Assembly: GCA_905339155.1 (NCBI GenBank)
Contig: CAJPFJ010000022.1
Coordinates: 62,001-126,000 of the forward strand
Origin: Methanosarcinales archaeon
GTDB taxonomy: Archaea > Halobacteriota > Methanosarcinia > Methanosarcinales > Methanoperedenaceae
DNA length: 64,000 nucleotides
Direction: 5' to 3'
Below are positions 51,621-61,242 of the stretch, one piece after another (position 1 is the stretch's first letter; each line of letters opens with the position of its first letter). Made by a program: the position numbers and the translations under genes. The notes under the pieces were generated by a model, which had not been told where the DNA came from, did no database searches, and worked only from the letters and a program-made list of their open reading frames with translations.

Positions 51621-53612
51621 TCAGGCGCCAGTATTTGAATAATTAGTTATCGGAACAAGAGGTAATCCGGGGCATAAAAAGATTATATCGTCAAATTTAA
51701 CCTCATAATACATCATGCGATCCTCATAAAATTTTTTATGGAATTCCCAGTATCTTTCAAATTCTAATATTAGTGCTTCAGGATATGGTTTATCGAGTCC
51801 TACATTTTTCAATATTTCATCAAAACCATCGATATCAAAAACGATAAACTCATCAATTTTATAACCTTCAAAAGTAATATCATTTGTTAATATGCAGGCG
51901 ACTACTTTCTCTATGTTAAATGCCTTATCTTTTGTTATGCCCAATAAATGCTTAATTTTATCCATATTTACATCAAGATTTTCTACACATAAATGAAGTT
52001 GGTCAGCAGCATTTTTTAGCGTTTCTAATAAGCGATATATTTCGTACAGATTACCTGGAGGAAGAACGGTCTTGACCTGTCCCAAAAATAGTACCCCTTC
52101 TCTGTATGCTAAAACGTCTAAGTCAGTTTTTAATTTTCCAGTAGGATTAAAAATCGTAATTTTTTTACCTTCATTAGTCTTAAATTGGTTGATTTGCAGT
52201 ATTTTCTGAAAACGAGTCTCTAAGGAATAACCACAATTATGAAGCTTGGCTATATTTCGTTTGGTTAATAATTTCAAAGAATTTCGTAATAATCGACTAT
52301 TTTGTATATACGTTTCTAATACAAGAATTTCATTATTATCCAGTAATATTAGAGGTTGTTGATAAGGATCATAAGTCCTAACCGAATCAATATCTGGCTT
52401 GAATATCAATAGATCTGAAGCAAATTTAGCACTTTTGATATCGAGCTCTCCAAATTTTTGGAAATATTGGCAGAGTTCTTCCTTAGTTAATACGAACATT
52501 AGAAGCCCATGACAAAGAGAAGTTTCTTTTAACAATTCATCGAGTGCTAGCTTACGAAGAATACATAGTCTAAGTAGACATTTATAAGCACTAATAATAG
52601 GAAATAAATCTGAATTGAATTCTGGAGATTTTTGAATTATGATAAGATGCGATTCTTCAATAATCTCACGCATTCTGTTTATATGAGTTTGCACATATTT
52701 TTCTATCTCTGGATTCATCTTCTGCAAAAGCAAATTAAAGTCGATTTGTCCATCAATTTTTATACTCTCAAAAACATTTTTTGCTATGTCAGATTCTGAT
52801 ATCTCATTATCTAAGTTGGTTGAGTTATATTTTGCTAAATCAAGGCTAGCTGAACGATAGTCTGAGAAATGAAGAGCACTTTCCAATTCAAATGATTTCG
52901 GTCGACAAACAACCATTTTGAATTCATTGGTAAAATCAATTAACAAACTCCAATCAAAATATGTATATCTATCCTCTATAATTTGTAATAAAGCCATTCT
53001 ATCTGCCAAGTTTAGAATTTGATTCCAATGACACTCTTCTACTTGAATGATAGATTCTGAAAGATTGCGTTGAAGTGCTTCTTTTAAAACAATTGTACCA
53101 TCTTCATGTAAACTTCTTATCCCCCCTTGTAAATTCTGAACATTGGTTAAACTAGCTTGGTTTTTATCCAGTTTTTCTATATTCTTATTTGTATATATTA
53201 GTTGTTCGTAAATCTCAGCCGCAATTTCCATTAGAGCCAGATCACGACTTATCTCCCAACACGGATTTTTATCTAAAGAATTCCGAATTATATTTTTAGA
53301 TACATTAAGCAAACGATGTTCATGCAAAAAATGCTTCAAATTATTATACTTGTCATTGGGTATTTTGCTATTAGTTTGGTTTAATCTATTAAATATAATT
53401 TTGAAGATTAATTCCATACGATCGATTGAATGAATACTAAACAATACTTTTTTCTTTTTGACAAGATTTAAAAAATTATCGCCAAATTTATTATAAGACG
53501 ATATAATAATGCCAGCAATGTCATCAGGTTTTCCAGATTTAGAAATTGAAACAACATTTTCAACAGCCTTTTCGACAGCTTTATTAAATTCTTCTAAATC
53601 TTTTTTAACCAT
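51621..53612 (-). CDS. Large nuclease-like protein (663 aa)
   Basis: Long helical protein; near 495-520 it has KTDLDVLAYREGVLFLGQVK, resembling the D...(E/Q)xK core of PD-(D/E)XK or NERD-type nucleases, with Gln replacing Glu. No family name recognised. It stands alone between PolB and a small zinc gene and is AT-rich, unlike PolB, which suggests foreign origin. A defence-type nuclease is a reasonable but unproven guess. Confidence 0.5.
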   Translation of the reverse strand: MVKKDLEEFNKAVEKAVENVVSISKSGKPDDIAGIIISSYNKFGDNFLNLVKKKKVLFSIHSIDRMELIFKIIFNRLNQTNSKIPNDKYNNLKHFLHEHRLLNVSKNIIRNSLDKNPCWEISRDLALMEIAAEIYEQLIYTNKNIEKLDKNQASLTNVQNLQGGIRSLHEDGTIVLKEALQRNLSESIIQVEECHWNQILNLADRMALLQIIEDRYTYFDWSLLIDFTNEFKMVVCRPKSFELESALHFSDYRSASLDLAKYNSTNLDNEISESDIAKNVFESIKIDGQIDFNLLLQKMNPEIEKYVQTHINRMREIIEESHLIIIQKSPEFNSDLFPIISAYKCLLRLCILRKLALDELLKETSLCHGLLMFVLTKEELCQYFQKFGELDIKSAKFASDLLIFKPDIDSVRTYDPYQQPLILLDNNEILVLETYIQNSRLLRNSLKLLTKRNIAKLHNCGYSLETRFQKILQINQFKTNEGKKITIFNPTGKLKTDLDVLAYREGVLFLGQVKTVLPPGNLYEIYRLLETLKNAADQLHLCVENLDVNMDKIKHLLGITKDKAFNIEKVVACILTNDITFEGYKIDEFIVFDIDGFDEILKNVGLDKPYPEALILEFERYWEFHKKFYEDRMMYYEVKFDDIIFLCPGLPLVPITNYSNTGA

Positions 53613-53787
53613 AGAATCACATTTGATTTATCTCATAACTAATTAACATATTGCTTAATTTTTATAAAATTTAGTGAAGATTATATGTCTATGTTTGACT
53701 TTCATTTGGACAATTTCTTTACTATTCCTTTTTAAAAATTGTAAGAGGTAACAAATTAGTAAAAAGGAGGTTTTGATTGTTTTGGGC

Positions 53788-53944
53788 TTATCCATCAGCA
53801 CTATATGTGAGGCCGCATTCCGGGCAGGAATATGTAAGAATATCCTTCCCTTTCTCGCTTTTTTTAACATCAGAGTTCATCCAGCTTCCGCAGGTGGGAC
53901 ATTTCTGGTCAAAAAGCGCTCAACTCTTCATAATTTCTCACCAT
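53788..53944 (-). pseudogene. Small zinc-ribbon gene with a frameshift
   Basis: From ATG at 53944 the frame reads VRNYEELSAF; after one T too many in a T5 run (53911-53915) it continues as DQKCPTCGSWMNS and ILTYSCPECGLTYSADG, two CxxC zinc-ribbon clusters. Either a sequencing error at a homopolymer or a real frameshift. Intact it would be a zinc-ribbon protein of about 50 aa. Confidence 0.55.
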
Positions 53945-54003
53945 AATTCCAGCAATAAAGCTATTTTGTATCTCCAACCTTAAGTAAATTGATTCCATGG
54001 CCA

Positions 54004-54402
54004 TTATTCTTTCAATGAGAGCTTTTTCACTGCTCTCATAGCTACAGCTTGCTCAACCCATGTCATATCTTTCATCACTAACATTATCTTATCCCTAAGA
54101 GGATAACTTTCCACGGAGTTCTTTAGGAGTTCGCCGTATTTCTGGTACCTGCTTATCTCAATGGTATAAGGCGCTGGATCTTCTATTAGTGTGGGATCGT
54201 AGCCTCTTTTATCGAGAAGCTTCATGCATTTATTCCGTTCTCCCGCTGTTGCCATTTTGAACCTGTATCGGGACTTCTCATAGAAAGGCTCAAGTTCCCT
54301 GAATAATTCCGGTTCATCAAAGAAGTGCTTGAAATAATAGGCGCCCCCGAGCTTGAAGATGTTGATTTGGGGGCGCTTTTCTGCTATATCGAAGAGGGGC
54401 AT
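54004..54402 (-). CDS. Conserved archaeal hypothetical protein (132 aa)
   Basis: Begins MPLFDIAEKRPQINIFKLGG, followed by ELEPFYEKSRYRFKMAT; mostly helical and basic, no catalytic motif. It resembles short conserved proteins of methanogens without a name. Neighbours are on the other strand or broken. Function unknown. Confidence 0.55.
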   Translation of the reverse strand: MPLFDIAEKRPQINIFKLGGAYYFKHFFDEPELFRELEPFYEKSRYRFKMATAGERNKCMKLLDKRGYDPTLIEDPAPYTIEISRYQKYGELLKNSVESYPLRDKIMLVMKDMTWVEQAVAMRAVKKLSLKE

Positions 54403-54579
54403 ACGTATAAATTAGTTGTCTTAAATCATGAGGTTAATCGTTTCCCTTGAATTTACTGTAGTAGAATTTTATTAATAGTTGAGTAACAATACTCTCATTA
54501 AACAAGAGTATGATTACACGAAACATAAAAGTAGGAGCGAACGAACTCAGGATGAAAATGAATTAAGAAGGCGAGCCAG

Positions 54580-55158
54580 ATGAATTTTTTTAATTCAGCA
54601 TACGAGGGCACTCCGCCATGGGACATCGGGCGCCCCCAGAAGGAATTCATCCAGCTTGCGGAAAATGGAGAAATAAGTGGAAGAGTGCTTGATGCGGGAT
54701 GTGGAACAGGCGAGAACGCATTATATCTTGCTCATCTGGGTTTTGAAGTGTGGGGTATCGATGCGGCACCATCTGCCATCAAGAAAGCAAAAGAGAAGGC
54801 CAAAGAACGTGGAATAACCGTGAACTTTCTTGTTTCCGGCGCTCTTAAACTTCAATTACTTCAAAATAAGTTCGATACTGTAATCGACTGCGGCCTATTC
54901 CATGTGTTCTCGGATGAGGAGCGACCAATTTTTGCTGCAAGTTTATCTTCAGCGCTCCATCCTGGTGGCAAGTATTTCATGCTCTGTTTCAGTGAACATG
55001 AGCCGAGATCATACGGGCCAAGGAGAGTAACTCAGGCTAAGATATGGGCTGCGTTCAGCAAAGGTTGGAAGATCAATTACATCAGGGAAGCGGTGCTTGA
55101 AACAACGTTCGGCTCAGAGGGTGTGAAAGCCTGGTTGTCCTCTATTAGTCGTTTGTAG
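54580..55158 (+). CDS. Class I SAM-dependent methyltransferase (192 aa)
   Basis: VLDAGCGTGENALYLAHLG near 37-51 is the AdoMet-binding motif I, followed by GIDAAPSAIKKAKEKA. The length and the N-terminal YEGTPPWDIGRPQ pattern match the TPMT/UbiE-like small-molecule methyltransferases. Substrate unknown. Confidence 0.82.
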   Translation: MNFFNSAYEGTPPWDIGRPQKEFIQLAENGEISGRVLDAGCGTGENALYLAHLGFEVWGIDAAPSAIKKAKEKAKERGITVNFLVSGALKLQLLQNKFDTVIDCGLFHVFSDEERPIFAASLSSALHPGGKYFMLCFSEHEPRSYGPRRVTQAKIWAAFSKGWKINYIREAVLETTFGSEGVKAWLSSISRL

Positions 55159-55366
55159 ACACAGCTTGATTAACTTCACGTCCCTCACCAAAAGACTATC
55201 TCCATTTTTGTCTGCTCATTTTTCAGCGTCAGGCAAACGGATATCCCGAAAAATACTATATAGATTACATAGATAAGTTATATCTATATTTAACCAGTTT
55301 GACGGCTTAGAAAAAGTTGATACAACTAATAAAAAATACGGTTTAAAGTGTGGACAATAGATGACA

Positions 55367-55615
55367 TATTCAAACAGATGAAAAAATCTTGTATATTAGA
55401 AGTCCTGCATGGATTGGATATATTTGGGATTTTGTTTTGCTTTAATTACGATATGGACAATAATTATCCCAATATTTATTATTGTAATAATTTATCTGTC
55501 AAAATCATCAACAACATATGCAATAACTAATAAAAGAGTGATTCGCAGGAAAGGGATTATTTCTGAAACCTTTAAATCTTCAATTGACAAAATAAATATA
55601 AAAGTTAACCAATAA
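55367..55615 (+). pseudogene. Broken bacterial-PH-domain membrane protein
   Basis: In one frame it reads DEKILYIRSPAWIGYIWDF, in another ALITIWTIIIPIFIIVIIY and AITNKRVIRRKGIIS, the bPH2/DUF304 domain with its membrane hairpin. A frame change near 55430 and an early end indicate a decayed gene. It sits just upstream of a membrane protein gene. Confidence 0.5.
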
Positions 55616-55637
55616 AGTATCACATTTAGGCAGGTAG

Positions 55638-56870
55638 ATGAGAATGGAGATCATAGATAACTTTAAACTAAGGTTTGAGCAAAAACAATTTTGCCCAAAT
55701 TTAGAGGATATAGAAAATGAAGATTTGAAAGAATTGGCAAGAAAGCTGAAAGGAGATTCAGAAAAAGAAACTCTTACTAATATTTTAGAATGGCAGCATA
55801 GGAATATTCAGTATTGGATGGAAAGAGGGATATTAGAAATACCTTGGCTCTTTTTAACACCATTTTACTTTTTCCTTTCTATCTTTGCATCTGTGTTTGT
55901 TTTTTCTTTATTCTATTTAATTAGTTTATCTTTTTTGGGACCGGTCTGGTCAATATACATTGGATTAGCAGCCGCTCTTATATTCGTAATATGGTCATTG
56001 TTGCAGAGCACCTTAATAAAGGTGATATATATATTGTTGTTTTCTTTTCCTGTCTTTCTAATTATAAAATTATCTATCCTAAGATCACTTTCAAACGCTC
56101 CTTTTATTGAGTCAGGATTAACATTAGTGTTATCTAACGGAGTGCTGTTTGGAGCATCGCTCCTTACCATAATTTATTTGGTGGCCAGCTATTGGCCAAT
56201 TTTTCGAGGAGAATCTAGAAAAAACAAAATTCAAAAACTCATTAAGATTTTAAGTGATACTTTCAAGATTAGTTTATCGGTGGAAAGAATCCTAAATTAT
56301 AGACTTGCAATTTGCCGAGACTATGCGAAGCTTACAGCATCTATACTTTTTAGGCTAAATCTTGATTATGAGGTCTATTTCATCACAATCCCACGGCATG
56401 TTGCAGCCGCAATTAAGGTTAATGGTGCATATTATGTTCTTGATCAACGTTTACCAATCATGACGATCGATAAATGGTTAATAAAATGGAATCAAAAGAA
56501 GGCAGACATCTTCTTCTCGAAAGTTTTGAGAGATTCAAATGGAATCCCAATAAGTGTGGACTTCAACAAATATGAAAAGATAGCAAGGGAGTCAGAAACT
56601 GAATCTCCCAAAGTAGATACTGAAAAGCTAACAGAAGAGATCGCAAACATATCAAGAATAAAACTGGGTTTAGGTAAAGCCGGTCCAGACTTTAAAATAA
56701 TTCTCAAAAATCTTGCGATTTATTACGTGGACGATGATATAACGAGATATTCGTTAACAAGAGCAATTAAAAATAAGCTTGAAAATGAGCTTTGTAGTAA
56801 CATGAGCAAAATCTCAGAAATTAGAATTTGCCAAAATAACAAAGATTTAATTGTTGCCGTTAGTTTATAA
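55638..56870 (+). CDS. Membrane protein with transglutaminase-like domain
   Basis: 410 aa with about four transmembrane helices (residues about 75-190). C226 (AICRDYA), H254 (PRHVAAAI) and D269 (YVLDQ) match the Cys-His-Asp triad of transglutaminase-like cysteine peptidases. The last 100 residues are helical and cytoplasmic. May cleave or crosslink cell-surface or membrane substrates. The preceding PH-domain pseudogene could have been a partner. Confidence 0.72.
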   Translation: MRMEIIDNFKLRFEQKQFCPNLEDIENEDLKELARKLKGDSEKETLTNILEWQHRNIQYWMERGILEIPWLFLTPFYFFLSIFASVFVFSLFYLISLSFLGPVWSIYIGLAAALIFVIWSLLQSTLIKVIYILLFSFPVFLIIKLSILRSLSNAPFIESGLTLVLSNGVLFGASLLTIIYLVASYWPIFRGESRKNKIQKLIKILSDTFKISLSVERILNYRLAICRDYAKLTASILFRLNLDYEVYFITIPRHVAAAIKVNGAYYVLDQRLPIMTIDKWLIKWNQKKADIFFSKVLRDSNGIPISVDFNKYEKIARESETESPKVDTEKLTEEIANISRIKLGLGKAGPDFKIILKNLAIYYVDDDITRYSLTRAIKNKLENELCSNMSKISEIRICQNNKDLIVAVSL

Positions 56871-57430
56871 TGCAATTATCAACACGAATTGAAATTGGTC
56901 TCATTAAAATATATAATATGAAGTATATTATCTTAATATGAGATTACGGTAAATTATAGTTGCGAACATCCTCCAAATTATTATTTCGTCTGGAGAAACA
57001 AAGAACTCATGTAAAAATTAATTGGAAGGAAGAGGACTTACGCCCTCCTACCTTTGATGTTCTTGACAGCTCCAAAAAACACATAGATATCCGCGATCAC
57101 TATCGATATTTAAGGGAAAGTCATAAACATCGTTTGTATAATGCCCATCAACCCCACCGCATTGATCATCATCTGGATACCTAAAACTCGAAGCCACCCA
57201 CCAATAACGCGCCCACGCCCAGCTCGACAATCTGGTATGAAACGCGTAGAACAGCAGTCTAGTTATTGAATAACTGCCTCGTGTTCTACGAAAAATAGAT
57301 TGTATTATTTATTAAAGGTGGACAGGTTCGGAGCATTAACATTTTCCTTCTCACCTTCACTCATATCAAAAATGCTTGAGATCGGTATGTATTTGACCTC
57401 CTTCTTTACCTTCTCTTTCCCTGAATGCTT
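56871..57430. other. Intergenic, with possible gene remnant
   Basis: No convincing gene. On the minus strand a frame near 57120-57185 reads GIQMMINAVGLMGIIQTMFM, a membrane-helix-like remnant. At 57305-57470 a charged open frame (KEKVKKEVKYIPISSIFDM) ends at the group II intron edge and could be the C-terminal exon of an interrupted gene. Confidence 0.35.
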
Positions 57431-58148
57431 CTCCTTTTGCGCATCGCAGAGTTCATAGGCGCGCCGAGCAAAGCTCAAATTCGCCAGCTGGTGAAAATCC
57501 AGCATGAGGAAAGGCTAGCCGCCACCTCAGAACTGAACCCCACACCCGGCCTGGTAACAGGCCGATGTGATGCTGAGGGGAAGGGATACCAGGCCGCAAT
57601 ATATTGTATGTGAAGGTTATAAGCCCCGAAATTCTGTTGATCTTGGAAGCCGACGTTTTCTGTGTAAACGGAAGGCAGCAATCACAGCACCGAAATTAAT
57701 GCATCTCCGGTCTTGGAATATAGCAGAGAGATGCGAACGGCAAGGTGATGTGAGTTCAACGGGGTCTAAGACCGCAGCATGGTATCAAATGGAGAATTTG
57801 GGAACTCGGGAGACCCAGAATGCCCTCCCAAACGGAGTATGCGATATTAAGCCTATAAACGGCAAGATATTGCAAACAGCATTCCGGGAGTCGGATCAGT
57901 TCGTAGTACTTATGAAGCAGGGTAATTCCTGTGGAGGGAAGGGACTGACAGAAGTATGGGTGACTTCAGGGTCACATCTACCACACTTAGAGGTGGGAAA
58001 TAGATGACAACAAAACTGATGTCTAAGAACTCTAAAAGCTACACAAAAACGCATAGAGGATGTGCTTCTGAAGAGCCGGATGAGGGAAATCTTCAAGTCC
58101 GGTTCTGTGAGGGGGCTCATAGTATAACCCTGGGGCTATTACCTCAAT
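57430..58148 (+). ncRNA. ORF-less group II intron
   Basis: Domain I signatures GAAAATCCAGCATGAGG and GGGAACTCGGGAGACCC, and AGTCGGATCAG, are typical of bacterial/methanogen group II introns. Domain V is intact at 58073-58105 (GAGCCGGATGAGGGAAAT... with GAAA loop and CCGGTTC). Domain VI follows with a bulged A at 58141 seven bases before the end, giving a 3' end near 58148 (AT). There is no reverse transcriptase ORF in domain IV, so it would splice and move only with help from another intron's protein. The 5' end is not certain. Confidence 0.75.
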
Positions 58149-58172
58149 AAAAGGTGGGCTATGGGCTCTACT

Positions 58173-58215
58173 CGACAGTTATACTCTCTGTGTCCTCTGC
58201 GTCCTCTGTGGTTTC
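58173..58215. repeat. Short CTCTGYGTCC tandem repeat
   Basis: Nine-base units CTCTGTGTC, CTCTGCGTC, CTCTGTGG follow one another. Same family as the repeat at 37145-37182. Confidence 0.45.
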
Positions 58216-58251
58216 TTCATATAGCTTCCACCCGATCGGTGAGAGCTGCGA

Positions 58252-58443
58252 TTAATCTTTTTCTGTGAGAACGTCCACACGCTGGTGAAGTTCAGCCATA
58301 CTTTCTGCAAGGTTTTTGATGAGTTCAGCGCACCTGTCAGCAAAACTTGCAGCCAGTTTAGTATCGATATCATCTTTTGAATCTGCAATATCTTTCATCA
58401 AAAGGTTAGCCTTTTCCACAATTTCTTCCGGATATACAACCAT
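58252..58443 (-). CDS. Small coiled-coil protein (63 aa)
   Basis: ATG five bases after GGAGGTG. The whole protein is a helical heptad-like segment (VEKANLLMKDIADSKDDID, ...LAESMAELHQRVDVLTE). Resembles short archaeal helical proteins; no function known. Confidence 0.6.
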   Translation of the reverse strand: MVVYPEEIVEKANLLMKDIADSKDDIDTKLAASFADRCAELIKNLAESMAELHQRVDVLTEKD

Positions 58444-59019
58444 TTTAACACCTCCACCTTAATCCAGCTAATTTAAAAGGGATTCAAGCCCGGGCGGGAA
58501 CAAATCCATAGTTATTCCGCACATGGCATTACCCATGATTGGTATTTCTATAACATCCTAGACTTACGAGATTACCACGCAGGTTTAGATAATGATCACC
58601 CGGTTTACTCTCCATGTAATATGTTAACATTAATAGCATTTATAAATTTTGGTCAGCCTTTTCATTCTGGAAAGACCATTGAACGATAATAATTACGTCC
58701 CCTCGCGGATCCACATCCTTTTTTTGATTTTATCCGGGATGCGGATGACTTTTACCACTCCATCCATACCCTTAAATGCAGTTTATTTGTCCCCAAAAGG
58801 CTTTTATTATAATGATTAATAATAAATACAATTAATCATTATAATATAATATATATGAAAGTTACTACTATATATATGAGAACGTTCAATGGTATGTAGC
58901 CAGAAATGTCAAGTCGTGGGGTTGTAAGTATTAGAGCCTGAAATCAACATTAACTTTTCTACTGGATTGAAAAATGAGACTCCTGAATCAATTCAGGGGA
59001 CTAATTAAAGGTGAATTAA
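58444..59019. other. Promoter region of the PHA operon
   Basis: Apart from the 15-bp operator at 58806-58845 it holds a TATA-rich run (58845-58880) and a hairpin CCTGAAT/ATTCAGG near 58982-58998, 22 bases before the first gene. The rest shows no genes. Confidence 0.5.
58806..58845. promoter_or_regulatory. 15-bp perfect inverted repeat, PHA operon operator
   Basis: ATTATAATGATTAAT at 58806-58820 and ATTAATCATTATAAT at 58831-58845 with a 10-base spacer. The arms are 25 bp apart centre to centre. Near a TATATATATG run that could be the promoter. A dimeric regulator could bind here to control PHA synthesis. Confidence 0.6.
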
Positions 59020-59178
59020 ATGGAATTAAAAGAAATAAATGTAGTGGAAGGTATCTTCCAGCAAATTATTGAAGAGCCGTTTGCTGATATCGCAGTCGAT
59101 GGGGAAATGGACATGGAGAGAATGAGATACCTGCTGAGTACAGACGAAATGTCAGAAGAAATATTAAAAATAAATTAA
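59020..59178 (+). CDS. Small protein of the PHA operon (52 aa)
   Basis: ATG behind AAGGTGAATTAA. Acidic and helical: MELKEINVVEGIFQQIIEEP, then FADIAVDGEMDMERMRYLLS. Too short for a known PHA enzyme; first gene of the operon, 11 bases before the PhaE-like gene and sharing its AAGGTGAATTA leader. Could be a regulator or granule-associated peptide. Confidence 0.55.
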   Translation: MELKEINVVEGIFQQIIEEPFADIAVDGEMDMERMRYLLSTDEMSEEILKIN

Positions 59179-59189
59179 GGTGAATTATT

Positions 59190-60275
59190 ATGGTTAAAAA
59201 AACTGAAGAAAGAAAAGATATAAACGAAGAAAAGAAGGATATTTTCAAAACATGGACAGACAGCCACACAGCCGTTTCAAAAATGTGGGAGGATTCCTAC
59301 TTAAAGCTGTACAAGCCCTGGTTCGAATCCACAGAAGCACTGTTCGGTAAAGCGTCTCTTCTCTCAAAAGATGCTACACCGGAAAAATATATGGAATTTT
59401 ATGGTGAATGGATGAAAACGTCCCAGAACACATTCGGAAAATTTTATCAAATCCCGACACTTGAATCCAGCAAGGAAACATTTGAGAAACTCTTAAGTGG
59501 CGCAGAAGAATCGAAAAAAATCTACATGTCATGGATCGCCGAATTAGAGGAAAATTCAAAGGCTACCCGCGAAGTACTCCAGGGCGAACCGGATCCTGTA
59601 AAATCCAAAGAAGTGTATGAGATGTGGATCAAGTCATATGGAAAAATGCTTGACGAGCTTCTTACACTGCCAATGCGGCAAAATATGAAAGAGATCTTTG
59701 AGAAAGCAGGCATACCGGATTTCTATTCCGAGACATTTGAGCAGATATCAAAACTATGGACGGATTCATATGCAAAGCTCTATGTCCCGTATATTGATTC
59801 CATGCTGAAGCTTTCAGCAAAATCAGCCCAGATATCCCAGGGGAATGCAGGCCCCAAAGCCTATAAGGAATTTTATGCCTTATGGATGGATGCATATCAG
59901 GAGACCTATGGCAAGTTGTTTGATATCCAGTCCAAGCTACCTTCAAAAGAAGTATTAGAGTATTTCTTGCAGAATGCAAACGTTAATCAGAACCTCTATA
60001 AGTCATGGATAGCAACCCTTGAAAAACTGTCACAGAAGGCTAAGGAACTATCAAAACAAAATGCTGATCCGGAGGCATATAAAGAATTTTATACTCTCTG
60101 GGCAAAAACGTATGAAAAGGCATTTGATAACTTCTTTGAAAACATGCCCACAATCAGCCCGTTTGAAGATATCCTGGAGCCTGTAAAGAAAGCTGCCAGG
60201 GTATATTCTGATACATTTACCAGCATCTCCAGGATGTGGGTGAAATCATATCCCTGCCCTACAGGTACAATTTAA
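59190..60275 (+). CDS. PhaE-like/phasin-like repeat protein (361 aa)
   Basis: Helical and internally repeated: TDSHTAVSKMWEDSYLKLYK at the start and QISKLWTDSYAKLYVPYIDS near 185 are two diverged copies, each followed by MEFYGEWMKTSQ / KEFYALWMDAYQ-type helices. The pattern resembles PhaE (class III PHA synthase subunit) but is twice its usual unit. It lacks the typical PhaE C-terminal motif, so it may be a phasin-type granule coat or an extra synthase partner. First large gene of the PHA operon. Confidence 0.65.
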   Translation: MVKKTEERKDINEEKKDIFKTWTDSHTAVSKMWEDSYLKLYKPWFESTEALFGKASLLSKDATPEKYMEFYGEWMKTSQNTFGKFYQIPTLESSKETFEKLLSGAEESKKIYMSWIAELEENSKATREVLQGEPDPVKSKEVYEMWIKSYGKMLDELLTLPMRQNMKEIFEKAGIPDFYSETFEQISKLWTDSYAKLYVPYIDSMLKLSAKSAQISQGNAGPKAYKEFYALWMDAYQETYGKLFDIQSKLPSKEVLEYFLQNANVNQNLYKSWIATLEKLSQKAKELSKQNADPEAYKEFYTLWAKTYEKAFDNFFENMPTISPFEDILEPVKKAARVYSDTFTSISRMWVKSYPCPTGTI

Positions 60276-60324
60276 GATTGGAAAAATCCAATCTTAAATA
60301 TCCTTGCAAACTTGCTTGCAAGGA
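60271..60324 (+). terminator. Two adjacent hairpins after the PhaE-like gene
   Basis: TTTAAGATTGGA/TCCAATCTTAAA (12-bp stem, four-base loop, overlapping the stop codon) is followed by TCCTTGCAA/TTGCAAGGA (nine-bp stem). No T-run follows, so this could be a processing or stability element rather than a terminator. Confidence 0.5.
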
Positions 60325-60617
60325 AAGAATTACCATTTATAATCCATTTTCATAATTATCCAGAGTTAGTTGATTTCTTCAGTGATATAATCATATTTTA
60401 AGTATTAATATAGTAAGATAAGTTATATATATGTGAATGGATATAAAGCATTGCAGCGGAGGGTTGAGAGTCACAAATATATTATATTGTGATGGATATT
60501 CCAGAATTATCACATGGTGGCTTGATATCAAAAACCAGGAACAATAGAAAATTCAATCAAACTAAATTGCCCGCTTCAGGATAAAAAGATTAAAAATAAA
60601 TTAAAAAGTGAATTAAT

Positions 60618-61214
60618 ATGGTTGAGAAAACACAGGAAAGAAGAGATCAACAAAAAAATAATAGCATGGAAAAATCCAATTTTGAATCCACACAGGAATT
60701 TTATGACGAATGGCTGAAGACATACAAAGCCACAATCGGTAAATTTATTGAGATGCCTGCTGTAGGTCCGGCACGTGAAAAATCCGGGAAAATGATGAAG
60801 GGTTTCTCGACATTCATGAACCTTTATGCAGCAGGAATGGATACCAGTTCCAACTTACAGACCGTATTCATGGAAGCAATGCGGAAAGTCCACGAAAAAA
60901 CCGGGACAGAAATGAACGGAGAGATAACTCCTGAGAAGTATAAGGAATTTTACAATACCTGGATTCAGACATATAGCGATACCTTCAAGGAATATTCCAG
61001 ATCAGATCATTTTGTGGCCGATATGGGGAAACTGAATTCCTATTATATAGATTTTCAACAATACCAGAAGGATATGCTTGAGGAGAATTATCTGAAACCA
61101 ATGAATATTCCTACAAAGACCGAGATAGACGAGATAAATAAAGAATTGTATTTACTCAAGAAAGCGGTAAAAGAACTGACCGGCCAGATCAAAGAACTGA
61201 AAGAGAAAAAATAG
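60618..61214 (+). CDS. phaE: PHA synthase class III subunit PhaE
   Basis: 198 aa, shorter than most PhaE (about 350). C-terminal IPTKTEIDEINKELYLLKKA with the KELTGQIKELKEKK tail is the PhaE signature, and the FYDEWLKTYKATIGKFIEM helix resembles the repeat protein before it. PhaE activates PhaC and with it forms the class III synthase. It starts after AAAAGTGAATTAAT and ends 28 bases before phaC. Confidence 0.85.
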   Translation: MVEKTQERRDQQKNNSMEKSNFESTQEFYDEWLKTYKATIGKFIEMPAVGPAREKSGKMMKGFSTFMNLYAAGMDTSSNLQTVFMEAMRKVHEKTGTEMNGEITPEKYKEFYNTWIQTYSDTFKEYSRSDHFVADMGKLNSYYIDFQQYQKDMLEENYLKPMNIPTKTEIDEINKELYLLKKAVKELTGQIKELKEKK

Positions 61215-61242
61215 ATTTCAAGTAAGGAGATAAGGAGATAAC

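Noticed and set aside
57567-58007. 146-codon plus-strand frame
   Set aside because: It lies wholly inside group II intron domains I-IV and has no protein family features.
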